Both the position numbers and the translations under genes were made by a program. Of a stretch of DNA of 64,000 nt, positions 7,594 to 14,576 are shown piece after piece. The DNA lies in the NCBI GenBank assembly GCA_046314755.1, contig JBKDBG010000033.1, positions 1-64,000 on the forward strand, read 5' to 3'. Position 1 is the stretch's first letter; each line of letters starts with the position of its first letter. The DNA comes from UBA6183 sp046314755 (GTDB lineage: Bacteria; Bacteroidota; Bacteroidia; UKL13-3). Below the pieces are notes generated by a model. The model was given only the letters and a program-made list of their open reading frames with translations, was not told the DNA's origin and ran no database searches.

Positions 7594-8943
7594 ATGAGGT
7601 TTATGAAAAAGTACGTATATAAATCTATGGTTGGAATCACTGCATGTATGTTGTTGGTTTCATCATGCACAAAGGACATTAATGAAATAAATGAGTCCAA
7701 CCCGAATCAGTTTACCGATTCCGACCCTACATTAATGATTACAGGTGCGCAATTGGCCAATGTGATGTTGAATGAAGGAGATGCTGCACGTTTATCGGGA
7801 ATCTTTTCAGGGCACTTTAAAGGAGCCGACAGACAATATGTTTCTTACAGTAACTATGTTGTTACATCAGGCGATTTTGATGCATCATGGTCAAACTTGT
7901 ATTCAAATGGTTTAGGCCAATGCCGGTTAATTCGCACCAAAGCTGCCGCTGCAAAAAACAATGTGCTTGAAGGCGTTGCTGCAATTACCGAAGCAAATTT
8001 GTTGTTAACAGGAGCGTCACTTTGGGGTGATATCCCAAACAGCCAAGCTTGTAACCCTGAAACATACAGCCAACCTGATTTTGATAACATGAGCAGTGTA
8101 TATGATTACTGCATTACATTGTTAGAAAATGCATCTACTTTAGTTGGAGCATCATCAAATTACAGCAGCGCTTATGCAGGTTCATTTGTTTGGAGTGAAG
8201 TTGCCAATTCATTAAAAGCTCGTGCACATTTGCATAAAGGTGAATACCAAAAAGCAATTGATGCTGCAACCAATGGTATTGCCATGGGTAATGATTTAAT
8301 GGCTAATCACTCAGCCAATGTACCCGGAGCATGGAATTTGTATTATGATTTTTTAGATTGGAATCGTGCCGGTTATATGACTGCTGCCGGTTCACATTTA
8401 GAAAGTTTACTTGATTCTAGTTCAACCAATCCGAACTACAGAGGAAATGCAAAAACAGATGAAGTTGCCAGATATGCTTACTACTACACCGGTGACGGAT
8501 ATACCGCAGTTGATCCAAATTGGATTGATGGTCCGTTTGCATCGGGCGCTAATTTTCCATTGGTAAGTTATATTGAAAACGAACTGATATTGGCGGAGTG
8601 TTTTTGGCGCGTTTCTGATTTCACAAAAGCGTTGGAACATTTAAACAAGGTGCGTTATTTCAACGACTCTATTTTTGGAGGATTTGATCAATATGTAGCA
8701 GCCGACTTTGCCGACAACAATGCCTTGCTAAAAGAAATTTTAGTAGAAAAGTATGTGAGTTTGTACGGACAAATTGAAGCATTTAATGATGTGCGCAGAA
8801 CCAATAATTTAATTGGAGTGAAGCCTTACACAGGAACAACTTTACCTCAAAGATTTTTGTATCCGCAATCAGAAATTAACACCAATACCAATGCAAACAA
8901 ATATTTAAAACCACTTAGTGAGAAACTGGGTTTATGGCCTTAA
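7594..8943 (+). CDS. SusD/RagB-family surface lipoprotein
   Basis: A 449-residue lipoprotein that pairs with the SusC transporter just upstream. The signal ends in a lipobox (LLVSSC), and the mature protein begins CTKDINEINESNPNQF. It fits the second SusD-like family (SusD-like_2), with an alpha-helical TPR-rich body. The ATG at 7594 lies 2 nt after the SusC stop; the alternative ATG at 7603 (MKKYVYKSM) gives a more typical lipoprotein signal and is equally plausible. It caps the barrel and binds the ligand at the cell surface. A strong terminator hairpin follows, closing the two-gene operon. Confidence 0.92.
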   Translation: MRFMKKYVYKSMVGITACMLLVSSCTKDINEINESNPNQFTDSDPTLMITGAQLANVMLNEGDAARLSGIFSGHFKGADRQYVSYSNYVVTSGDFDASWSNLYSNGLGQCRLIRTKAAAAKNNVLEGVAAITEANLLLTGASLWGDIPNSQACNPETYSQPDFDNMSSVYDYCITLLENASTLVGASSNYSSAYAGSFVWSEVANSLKARAHLHKGEYQKAIDAATNGIAMGNDLMANHSANVPGAWNLYYDFLDWNRAGYMTAAGSHLESLLDSSSTNPNYRGNAKTDEVARYAYYYTGDGYTAVDPNWIDGPFASGANFPLVSYIENELILAECFWRVSDFTKALEHLNKVRYFNDSIFGGFDQYVAADFADNNALLKEILVEKYVSLYGQIEAFNDVRRTNNLIGVKPYTGTTLPQRFLYPQSEINTNTNANKYLKPLSEKLGLWP

Positions 8944-8974
8944 TCATTTTGTGAATTAGTTTTGATCAAACAAA

Positions 8975-8995
8975 AAAGCCGCTTCATGCGGCTTT
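8975..8995 (+). terminator. Terminator after the SusC/SusD operon
   Basis: The stem AAAGCCGC pairs with GCGGCTTT around the loop TTCAT, then a T-rich run. It lies 32 bp after the SusD stop. Confidence 0.85.
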
Positions 8996-9120
8996 ATTGT
9001 TTTGTGTTGATGTGTCTTGTATTTCCTTTATTCTCCAATGCGGGCTTACCGATGTTAAATCTGTTGAACATCCTTCGTACAGCTAGTACATTTGAATAAA
9101 CTTCTCGCTACAAATTTATT

Positions 9121-9155
9121 GAATAAAAAAAACCACCCCGAGTACTCGGGGTGGC
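9121..9155 (-). terminator. Terminator of tRNA-Asn
   Basis: A perfect 22-nt palindrome (9133-9154, arms CCACCCCGAGT and ACTCGGGGTGG) is followed on the minus strand by eight T residues. It lies just downstream of the tRNA. Confidence 0.85.
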
Positions 9156-9166
9156 TTTTGGACTTG

Positions 9167-9240
9167 CTCCCCGACCTGGGCTCGAACCAGGGACCTAGTG
9201 ATTAACAGTCACTCGCTCTAACCAACTGAGCTATCGAGGA
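9167..9240 (-). tRNA. tRNA-Asn (anticodon GTT)
   Basis: The minus strand folds as a cloverleaf. The acceptor arms are TCCTCGA and TCGGGGA with discriminator G. The D arm begins TAGCTCAGTTGGTTAGAGC. The anticodon stem AGTGA/TCACT encloses the loop CTGTTAA, giving anticodon GTT. The T arm is CCTGG TTCGAGC CCAGG. The 3' CCA is not encoded. A terminator follows and a broken partial copy lies upstream (9278-9325). Confidence 0.95.
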
Positions 9241-9277
9241 ATATTTTCCGATTTATTTTAAGCCAGAGTTTGTTTTT

Positions 9278-9325
9278 ACTCGCTCTAACCTCCCGATAGC
9301 TATCGGGATGAGCTATCGAGGAATT
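9278..9325 (-). pseudogene. Truncated tRNA-Asn copy with an inserted palindrome
   Basis: The 5' third of the tRNA-Asn is repeated here. ACTCGCTCTAACC (plus strand) and GAGCTATCGAGGAAT are both present, but the AACT of the D loop between them is replaced by TCCCGATAGCTATCGGGAT. The flank upstream of the tRNA is also partly repeated. No anticodon or T arm exists, so it cannot be functional. Confidence 0.8.
9291..9308. repeat. Perfect 18-bp palindrome within the tRNA remnant
   Basis: TCCCGATAGCTATCGGGA is its own reverse complement. It lies in the D-loop position of the truncated tRNA copy. Its core CGATAGCT also occurs in the tRNA itself, so it could be an inserted repeat or a fold-back copy. 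Confidence 0.85.
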
Positions 9326-9389
9326 TCTTTCAGTGATTTATTTCTGAAAGGGGATGCAATATTAGTTTATGAAAATTAAAAACACAATA

Positions 9390-9420
9390 TTTGCAACAAA
9401 ATTTTTTAAAAATATTTTCG
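9390..9420 (+). promoter_or_regulatory. Candidate promoter of the PfkB kinase gene
   Basis: TTTG (9390-9393), 19 bp, then TATTTTCG (9413-9420), close to TAnnTTTG. The start codon begins 1 nt later, so the transcript would be leaderless or the true start lies downstream. Confidence 0.4.
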
Positions 9421-9421
9421 C

Positions 9422-10345
9422 ATGAGTTTATTAATAGTTGGTAGTGTGGCATTTGACGCCATTGAAACCCCTTTCGGAAAAACTGACAAAATTATTGGTG
9501 GTGCTGCTTCGTACATTAGTTTAGCTGCAAGTTACTTTACAAAAAAATCAAAATTAGTTGCTGTTGTTGGTGAAGATTTTCCAAATGCATTTATTCAAAC
9601 CTTGCAATCAAAAGGAGTTGATACAGAAGGACTACAAATTAAGCAAGGTGAAAAATCGTTTTTCTGGAGCGGTAAATACCACACAGATATGAACAGCCGA
9701 GACACCTTGGTTACTGAACTAAACGTGTTAGGCAACTTCGATCCTATTATTCCTGATTCATACCAAGATTGCCAATATTTAATGTTGGGAAATTTAACTC
9801 CTGCGGTTCAACAAACGGTGCTTAATCGTTTGCATAAACGTCCGAAATTAGTGGTAATGGATACCATGAATTTTTGGATGGAAGTAGCCTTGGATGATTT
9901 GAAACAAACTTTAAAAATGGTAGATGTTTTAACCATTAACGATGAAGAAGCACGTCAACTTTCAGGAGAATATTCATTGGTGAAAGCTGCGGCCAAAATC
10001 CAAGAAATGGGACCTAAATATTTAATCATTAAAAAAGGCGAAAACGGAGCATTGTTGTTTCATGGAAAAGAGGTGTTTTTCGCCCCGGCTTTGCCTTTAG
10101 AAGAAGTATTTGACCCAACAGGTGCCGGAGATACATTTGCAGGTGGATTTATCGGCTATTTGGCAAAAACAGACGATATTAGCTTTGAAAACATGAAAAA
10201 CGCCATCATTTACGGATCTGCCATGGCCAGCTTTTGTGTAGAGAAATTTGGAACCGAGCGTATTATGGATTTGCAGGAGGATGAATTACAGCAACGTATT
10301 CAGGCATTCCGTAATTTGGTTAAATTTAACTTGGCTTCGGTATAA
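9422..10345 (+). CDS. PfkB-family sugar/nucleoside kinase
   Basis: A 307-residue cytoplasmic kinase of the ribokinase/PfkB superfamily. The N-terminal substrate-binding region has the paired glycines IIGGAASYIS (about residues 25-34). The C-terminal signature DPTGAGDTFAGGF (about 236-248) contains the catalytic Asp and the anion hole for ATP phosphates. The substrate could be ribose, adenosine or another sugar; the sequence alone does not decide. The gene stands alone between the tRNA-Asn region and the dehydrogenase gene, which has its own promoter. The start ATG at 9422 gives the usual MxLLIVGSVAFD N-terminus. Confidence 0.88.
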   Translation: MSLLIVGSVAFDAIETPFGKTDKIIGGAASYISLAASYFTKKSKLVAVVGEDFPNAFIQTLQSKGVDTEGLQIKQGEKSFFWSGKYHTDMNSRDTLVTELNVLGNFDPIIPDSYQDCQYLMLGNLTPAVQQTVLNRLHKRPKLVVMDTMNFWMEVALDDLKQTLKMVDVLTINDEEARQLSGEYSLVKAAAKIQEMGPKYLIIKKGENGALLFHGKEVFFAPALPLEEVFDPTGAGDTFAGGFIGYLAKTDDISFENMKNAIIYGSAMASFCVEKFGTERIMDLQEDELQQRIQAFRNLVKFNLASV

Positions 10346-10351
10346 CTGTAA

Positions 10352-10382
10352 TTTGTTTAAATAGGCAGGATTACTACATTTG
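10352..10382 (+). promoter_or_regulatory. Promoter of the Glu/Leu dehydrogenase gene
   Basis: TTTG (10352-10355), 19 bp, then TACATTTG (10375-10382), an exact Bacteroidota promoter. The start ATG is at 10410, leaving a leader of about 20-25 nt. It begins just after the PfkB stop codon. Confidence 0.65.
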
Positions 10383-10409
10383 CCATTTACATTAAAAAAA
10401 CACACAATC

Positions 10410-11681
10410 ATGTCAAAACAATCAGCAAGCCACAGCAACGACAATCCATTTGAATCAATGATGTCTCGCTTTGATGAAGCTGCGCGCATCATCGGGCTGG
10501 ATGAAGGATCGTACAATGTTTTAAAGTCTCCTCAAAAATCGGTTATTGTTTCAATTCCTGTAACCATGGATAACGGTTTGGTAGAGGTGTTTGAAGGATA
10601 CCGTGTAGTTCACAATGCCAACCTTGGCCCCTCAAAAGGTGGTATTCGCTACAGCATGGATGTTAACCTTGATGAAGTGAAAGCGCTTGCAGCATGGATG
10701 ACATGGAAATGTGCCGTAGTAGGTATTCCTTATGGCGGTGGTAAAGGCGGCATTAAATGCGATCCCCGCAAACTTAGCAAAGGAGAATTAGAGCGTTTAA
10801 CCAGAGCATACACCGATTTAATGGTAGATGTTTTTGGCCCTGATAAAGATATTCCGGCTCCGGATATGGGCACAGGCCAACAAGAAATGGCTTGGATAAT
10901 GGATGAGTACTCAAAGTTGGTAGGTTATTCTTCACCGGCTGTTGTTACCGGAAAACCATTGGTGTTAGGCGGTTCATTGGGTCGTGTTGAAGCAACCGGA
11001 CGTGGTGTAATGGTATCTACTCGCAGTGCATTATCAAAACTTGGTATCAGCCCGGTTGGATGTACGTGTGCAGTGCAAGGTTTCGGAAACGTGGGTTCCA
11101 TTTCGGCTAAGCTACTTGCTATGCAAGGCTTAAAAGTGGTGGCCATTAGTGATGTAACCGGAGGCTATTACAACCCGGAAGGAATTGATGTGGAAGCGGC
11201 AATTGCTTACCGCGATAATAACGGTGGAACTTTAGAAGGTTTCAACGCACAAAAAATAACCAACGAAGAATTGTTAGAGCTTGACGTAACCGTATTGGTT
11301 CCGGCTGCCATGGAAAATCAAATTACTGCTGAAAATGCCGATCGCATTAAAGCAAAATTGATTGTTGAAGGAGCAAACGGACCAACAGTTGCCAGCGCTG
11401 ATGAAATTTTAAATAAAAAAGGAATTATGGTGGTGCCTGATATTTTAGCAAATGCAGGTGGTGTAACCGTAAGTTATTTTGAGTGGGTTCAAAATCGTTT
11501 AGGATATTTTTGGACAGAAGAACGCGTTTACCGCAGAGCCGACAGAGTGATGAAAACGGCTTTCGAATCAGTTTATGCTGCTTCACAAAAATACAATATC
11601 AGCATGCGTATTGCAGCCTATGTGGTTTCAATTAGCAAAGTTGCCGAAGTAGAAAAACTACGCGGTAAATTTGGGCTGTAG
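10410..11681 (+). CDS. Glu/Leu/Phe/Val dehydrogenase (glutamate dehydrogenase-like)
   Basis: A 423-residue NAD(P)-dependent amino-acid dehydrogenase that interconverts glutamate (or a branched amino acid) and its 2-oxo acid with ammonia. Family motifs are present: NLGPSKGGIRY, the catalytic lysine region PYGGGKGGI, PAPDMGT, and the Rossmann segment VQGFGNVGSISAKLL. The length fits the hexameric NAD-type glutamate dehydrogenases (about 415-430 aa) better than leucine dehydrogenase (about 365). The start is the ATG at 10410 (MSKQSASHSND); the frame opens earlier at a TTG inside the promoter, which is discarded. Followed by a hairpin, then the psd gene. Confidence 0.9.
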   Translation: MSKQSASHSNDNPFESMMSRFDEAARIIGLDEGSYNVLKSPQKSVIVSIPVTMDNGLVEVFEGYRVVHNANLGPSKGGIRYSMDVNLDEVKALAAWMTWKCAVVGIPYGGGKGGIKCDPRKLSKGELERLTRAYTDLMVDVFGPDKDIPAPDMGTGQQEMAWIMDEYSKLVGYSSPAVVTGKPLVLGGSLGRVEATGRGVMVSTRSALSKLGISPVGCTCAVQGFGNVGSISAKLLAMQGLKVVAISDVTGGYYNPEGIDVEAAIAYRDNNGGTLEGFNAQKITNEELLELDVTVLVPAAMENQITAENADRIKAKLIVEGANGPTVASADEILNKKGIMVVPDILANAGGVTVSYFEWVQNRLGYFWTEERVYRRADRVMKTAFESVYAASQKYNISMRIAAYVVSISKVAEVEKLRGKFGL

Positions 11682-11702
11682 TTGATTTGATAATTATTAT
11701 TC

Positions 11703-11734
11703 TGCCACAGGTTCATGCATTTGTTCCTGTGGCA
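11703..11734 (+). terminator. Hairpin between the dehydrogenase and psd genes
   Basis: TGCCACAGG (11703-11711) pairs perfectly with CCTGTGGCA (11726-11734) over a 14-nt loop. The T tract after it is weak (TATTTA), so it may attenuate rather than fully terminate. Confidence 0.6.
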
Positions 11735-11752
11735 TATTTATAAAACACAATT

Positions 11753-12406
11753 ATGTTACACAAAGAAGGAAAAGCAACCATTTTAATTACCCTACTCGTT
11801 TTATTTGCATTGAATGGCATCGTACAATTTTTATTGCCTGAAATGCTTATTGTTCACAATATTTTATTAGGCATCTCCATTGCTCTTTTAATTATTGTGT
11901 TACAATTTTTTCGTAATCCAACCATCAAACCAACCTTAGGCGATAACCTTGTGGTTTCACCGGCTGATGGAAAAGTGGTTGTGATAGAAGAGGTTGAAGA
12001 GCCTGAGTATTTTAAAGGTAAACGCGTTCAAATTTCTGTGTTTATGTCGCCTTTCAACGTGCATGTAAACCGCAATCCAATTGCAGGAAAAGTAGCTTAC
12101 TTTAAGTATCACCCCGGAAAATATTTGGTGGCCTGGCATCCTAAATCATCAACTGAAAACGAGAGAACAACCACCGTTATTAAACACCAATCGGGCACGG
12201 AAGTATTATTCCGCCAAATTGCAGGTGCACTTGCAAAGCGAATCGTTTGGTATGTAAAAGAAGGTGAATATGTAGCACAATCAAATGAAATGGGATTCAT
12301 TAAATTCGGTTCCCGTATTGATGTGTTTGTTCCCGTGGGCACTAAAATAAGTGTAGAGTTAAATCAGGTGGTTAAAGGTGGCGTGAGTGTATTGGCCGAG
12401 ATTTAA
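11753..12406 (+). CDS. psd: Phosphatidylserine decarboxylase
   Basis: A 217-residue membrane-associated proenzyme that decarboxylates phosphatidylserine to phosphatidylethanolamine, the last step of PE synthesis. It is the short form seen in Bacteroidota and archaea-like types. An N-terminal hydrophobic hairpin (about residues 8-50) anchors it. Conserved blocks are VSPADGKVV, FMSPFNVHVNRNP and KYHPGKY. Near the C-terminus GFIKFGSRIDVFVP contains the G-S pair at which self-cleavage makes the pyruvoyl cofactor. The gene stands alone after a hairpin. The start ATG at 11753 is the only reasonable one. Confidence 0.92.
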   Translation: MLHKEGKATILITLLVLFALNGIVQFLLPEMLIVHNILLGISIALLIIVLQFFRNPTIKPTLGDNLVVSPADGKVVVIEEVEEPEYFKGKRVQISVFMSPFNVHVNRNPIAGKVAYFKYHPGKYLVAWHPKSSTENERTTTVIKHQSGTEVLFRQIAGALAKRIVWYVKEGEYVAQSNEMGFIKFGSRIDVFVPVGTKISVELNQVVKGGVSVLAEI

Positions 12407-12461
12407 TATCATAAATCTTTTTTACCTTCGTTGTATTGAATAACATTTAACATTCATCATC

Positions 12462-12725
12462 ATGAAAAAATTAATTTTAACTATTGCCTGCTTAGGAACT
12501 GTTGCAGTATTTGCACAAACACCTGCTAAAGATAAAAAGCCTGCCACTCAAGCACCTCGAAATGAAGTGGCCAAACAAGAAGTGAAGTTGGTTAATGTGA
12601 CTCAAAACGATTCGGCTGCTGCCAACAACTGCGGACCTAAAGAAAACAAAAGCTGCGGAACAAAAAGCAAAAAATCTTGCTGCAGCAAACCGCAACAAAG
12701 TTCAAACACAACTACCAATCCGTAA
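12462..12725 (+). CDS. Small secreted Cys/Lys-rich protein of unknown function
   Basis: An 87-residue exported protein: a signal peptide (1-19, ending VFAQ), a Lys/Pro-rich linker, then a C-terminal cluster with five cysteines in about 25 residues (NNCGPKENKSCGTKSKKSCC). The cysteines suggest metal binding or disulfide cross-links, but no family was recognised and this is inference. It is flanked by the psd gene and a bidirectional terminator. TACCTTCG about 40 nt upstream could be a weak -7 element. Confidence 0.65.
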   Translation: MKKLILTIACLGTVAVFAQTPAKDKKPATQAPRNEVAKQEVKLVNVTQNDSAAANNCGPKENKSCGTKSKKSCCSKPQQSSNTTTNP

Positions 12726-12741
12726 TACATAAAAGATTGAA

Positions 12742-12781
12742 GCATAAAAAAACCGACTCAATGGGTCGGTTTTTTTTATGC
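12742..12781. terminator. Bidirectional terminator between the Cys-rich gene and oxyR
   Basis: A long stem, GCATAAAAAAACCGAC pairing with GTCGGTTTTTTTTATGC over a short loop. The A tract on one side and T tract on the other serve convergent transcripts from both strands. Confidence 0.9.
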
Positions 12782-12795
12782 TGTTCGTGATGTGA

Positions 12796-13734
12796 TTAAA
12801 ATTCCATCACCACCTTTTCCTTTTCTTTTTTCATTTTCTCGGGAATCGCATCAAGTAAGGCACCTGTAAATGCATCAATCAATTGTTTCTTTAAATCAAT
12901 ACGATGGGTTACCACACTTATTTCTCTTACAGGCTCAGGCTTTTTAAAATACCTTACTCGTTCCATCTGCTCATCATTAAAATCAAATATGCTCATTTCA
13001 GGTAAGATGGTTATGCCATGGTTTACCTCAACCATGCGCTTAATGGTTTCTAAACTTCCGGTTTGGTATTGAAACTGTTTATTGCGTGAAATATTTTTAC
13101 CGCCTTGGCAAAGGTTTAAAACCTGATTTCGCAAACAGTGACCTTCATTTAATATCCAAGTTTCGGTAGCGTCAATATCATCGGGAGCTAAAATCTTTTT
13201 ACTGAACAACCGATGGTCTTCACTCATATAGGCCACAAGCGGTTCATAAAATAATGGTGTGTATTGCAAATAACCGGCTTCAATAGGTGTTGCCATAATA
13301 CCGCAATCCAACTGATCGTTTTTTAGTTGCTGTAAAATTTGCGAAGTGGTTACTTCAACAATTTCAATATTTACTTTAGGATACTTCTTAATAAAATCAA
13401 CCAAAAACAAAGGCAATACATAAGGCGCAATAGTAGGGATGATTCCAATACGCAATTGTCCGCTTAGTTCACCGCTGCGTTGTTCTTGAACAACCTCCGT
13501 TAATCGATTACATTGTTTTAAAATTTCACGTGCTTGTTGTATTACCCTTACTCCTATTTCGGTGGCAACAACTGGCTGCCTGCTTCTATCAAAAATGCGT
13601 ATACCTAACTCCTTCTCTAGTTTTTGTATTTGCATACTTAATGCAGGTTGACTAACCGAGCATTTTTCAGCTGCCGTTAAAAAATTTCCGTGGGTATCAA
13701 CAGCAATAATATATTCTAACTGTGTGATTGTCAT
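12796..13734 (-). CDS. oxyR: OxyR-like LysR-family peroxide sensor
   Basis: A 312-residue LysR-type regulator. The N-terminal winged helix-turn-helix spans about residues 1-60 (AAEKCSVSQPALSMQIQKLE is the recognition region), followed by the substrate-binding-like domain. The OxyR hallmark is present: EGHCLRNQVLNLC with Cys200 and Cys209, spaced as the redox pair Cys199/Cys208 of E. coli OxyR. It should activate peroxide-defence genes when the disulfide forms. No catalase or peroxiredoxin lies next to it. A -7-like TAGTTTTG lies only 5 nt before the start, so the mRNA may be leaderless. It ends in a tail of charged residues after about 300. Confidence 0.88.
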   Translation of the reverse strand: MTITQLEYIIAVDTHGNFLTAAEKCSVSQPALSMQIQKLEKELGIRIFDRSRQPVVATEIGVRVIQQAREILKQCNRLTEVVQEQRSGELSGQLRIGIIPTIAPYVLPLFLVDFIKKYPKVNIEIVEVTTSQILQQLKNDQLDCGIMATPIEAGYLQYTPLFYEPLVAYMSEDHRLFSKKILAPDDIDATETWILNEGHCLRNQVLNLCQGGKNISRNKQFQYQTGSLETIKRMVEVNHGITILPEMSIFDFNDEQMERVRYFKKPEPVREISVVTHRIDLKKQLIDAFTGALLDAIPEKMKKEKEKVVMEF

Positions 13735-13739
13735 ATCAA

Positions 13740-13747
13740 CAAAACTA
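13740..13747 (-). promoter_or_regulatory. -7 element of oxyR
   Basis: On the minus strand TAGTTTTG matches TAnnTTTG and ends 5 nt before the ATG. No TTTG lies at the ideal 19-20 bp distance; one lies 14 bp upstream. Confidence 0.35.
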
Positions 13748-13808
13748 ATTAATAATTAAAACAAAATAGCTTTGTGTGATAAGAATCATTATTGCGCTAC
13801 ATTACGCA

Positions 13809-14570
13809 CTAATAATGAGTGTTTTGAATGAATTTTAAGAGATGTTTGGCCAAATGTTCGGACTCTTCAATATGCCCCATATGAGCTGAGTTTTGCAACA
13901 ATGCAACATAACTTTGTTGAACACGTAAAGCCTGCTCCATCATGATAGATTTTGGAATTAACTCATCCTCATAACCAATGGCAAAAAATACAGGCAAATT
14001 GGTTTCACGCAACCAATCTCTACTGTCAGGGCGTTCACGCATGACCATTAAAGAACCCACTAATCCTTCAGAAGTAAACTCCTCTGCAGCATCAATCAAA
14101 TATTGATATTCGTGTGATGGGAAATTGGATTTGAAGAGTGGAGGAATAAAGTTTTTGGCATAAAACGCAGCCCCTTTTTGTTCAATCAGTTTTATGGCTT
14201 GTAATCTTTTTTCTTTTCTGGTTTCATCATCAGCATAAGCAGTGCTATGCATCAATCCGAATCCGTTGAGGTGAGCAGTATACTTTTTTGCAAAGGCAAG
14301 GGTGGCATATCCGCCCATGCTATGTCCAAACATAAAACACTTTTCAACGCCCAACGCATTCAAAAGGGCTTTGATTTCATCCGCCATTTTTTCCATGGTT
14401 AAACCGGGTATAACAGGTGATTTTCCGGCCCCTGGTAAATCAGGTAAAATAAGTTTACAGTGCTCCTTAAGCAACAACACCTGCTTGTTGAAGCAGGTGT
14501 TGTTTTCGCAAAATCCATGTATGAGCACTACAACCGGACCGTTTTCGCCATATTGGTTATAGTGTAACAT
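13809..14570 (-). CDS. Alpha/beta-fold hydrolase
   Basis: A 253-residue cytoplasmic hydrolase with the alpha/beta fold. Visible elements are the oxyanion region VVVLIHGFCENN (about 13-24), the nucleophile elbow GHSMGG (about 83-88), a probable catalytic Asp in GYEDELIP, and the catalytic His in NSAHMGHIEE near the C-terminus. The substrate is unknown; family members include esterases and carboxyl-lyase-like enzymes. It lies 6 nt after the PpiD-like gene on the same strand and is probably co-transcribed with it, though a functional link is not apparent. The start at 14570 (MLHYNQYGENGPVVV) is typical. Confidence 0.88.
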   Translation of the reverse strand: MLHYNQYGENGPVVVLIHGFCENNTCFNKQVLLLKEHCKLILPDLPGAGKSPVIPGLTMEKMADEIKALLNALGVEKCFMFGHSMGGYATLAFAKKYTAHLNGFGLMHSTAYADDETRKEKRLQAIKLIEQKGAAFYAKNFIPPLFKSNFPSHEYQYLIDAAEEFTSEGLVGSLMVMRERPDSRDWLRETNLPVFFAIGYEDELIPKSIMMEQALRVQQSYVALLQNSAHMGHIEESEHLAKHLLKFIQNTHY

Positions 14571-14576
14571 ATTGTG

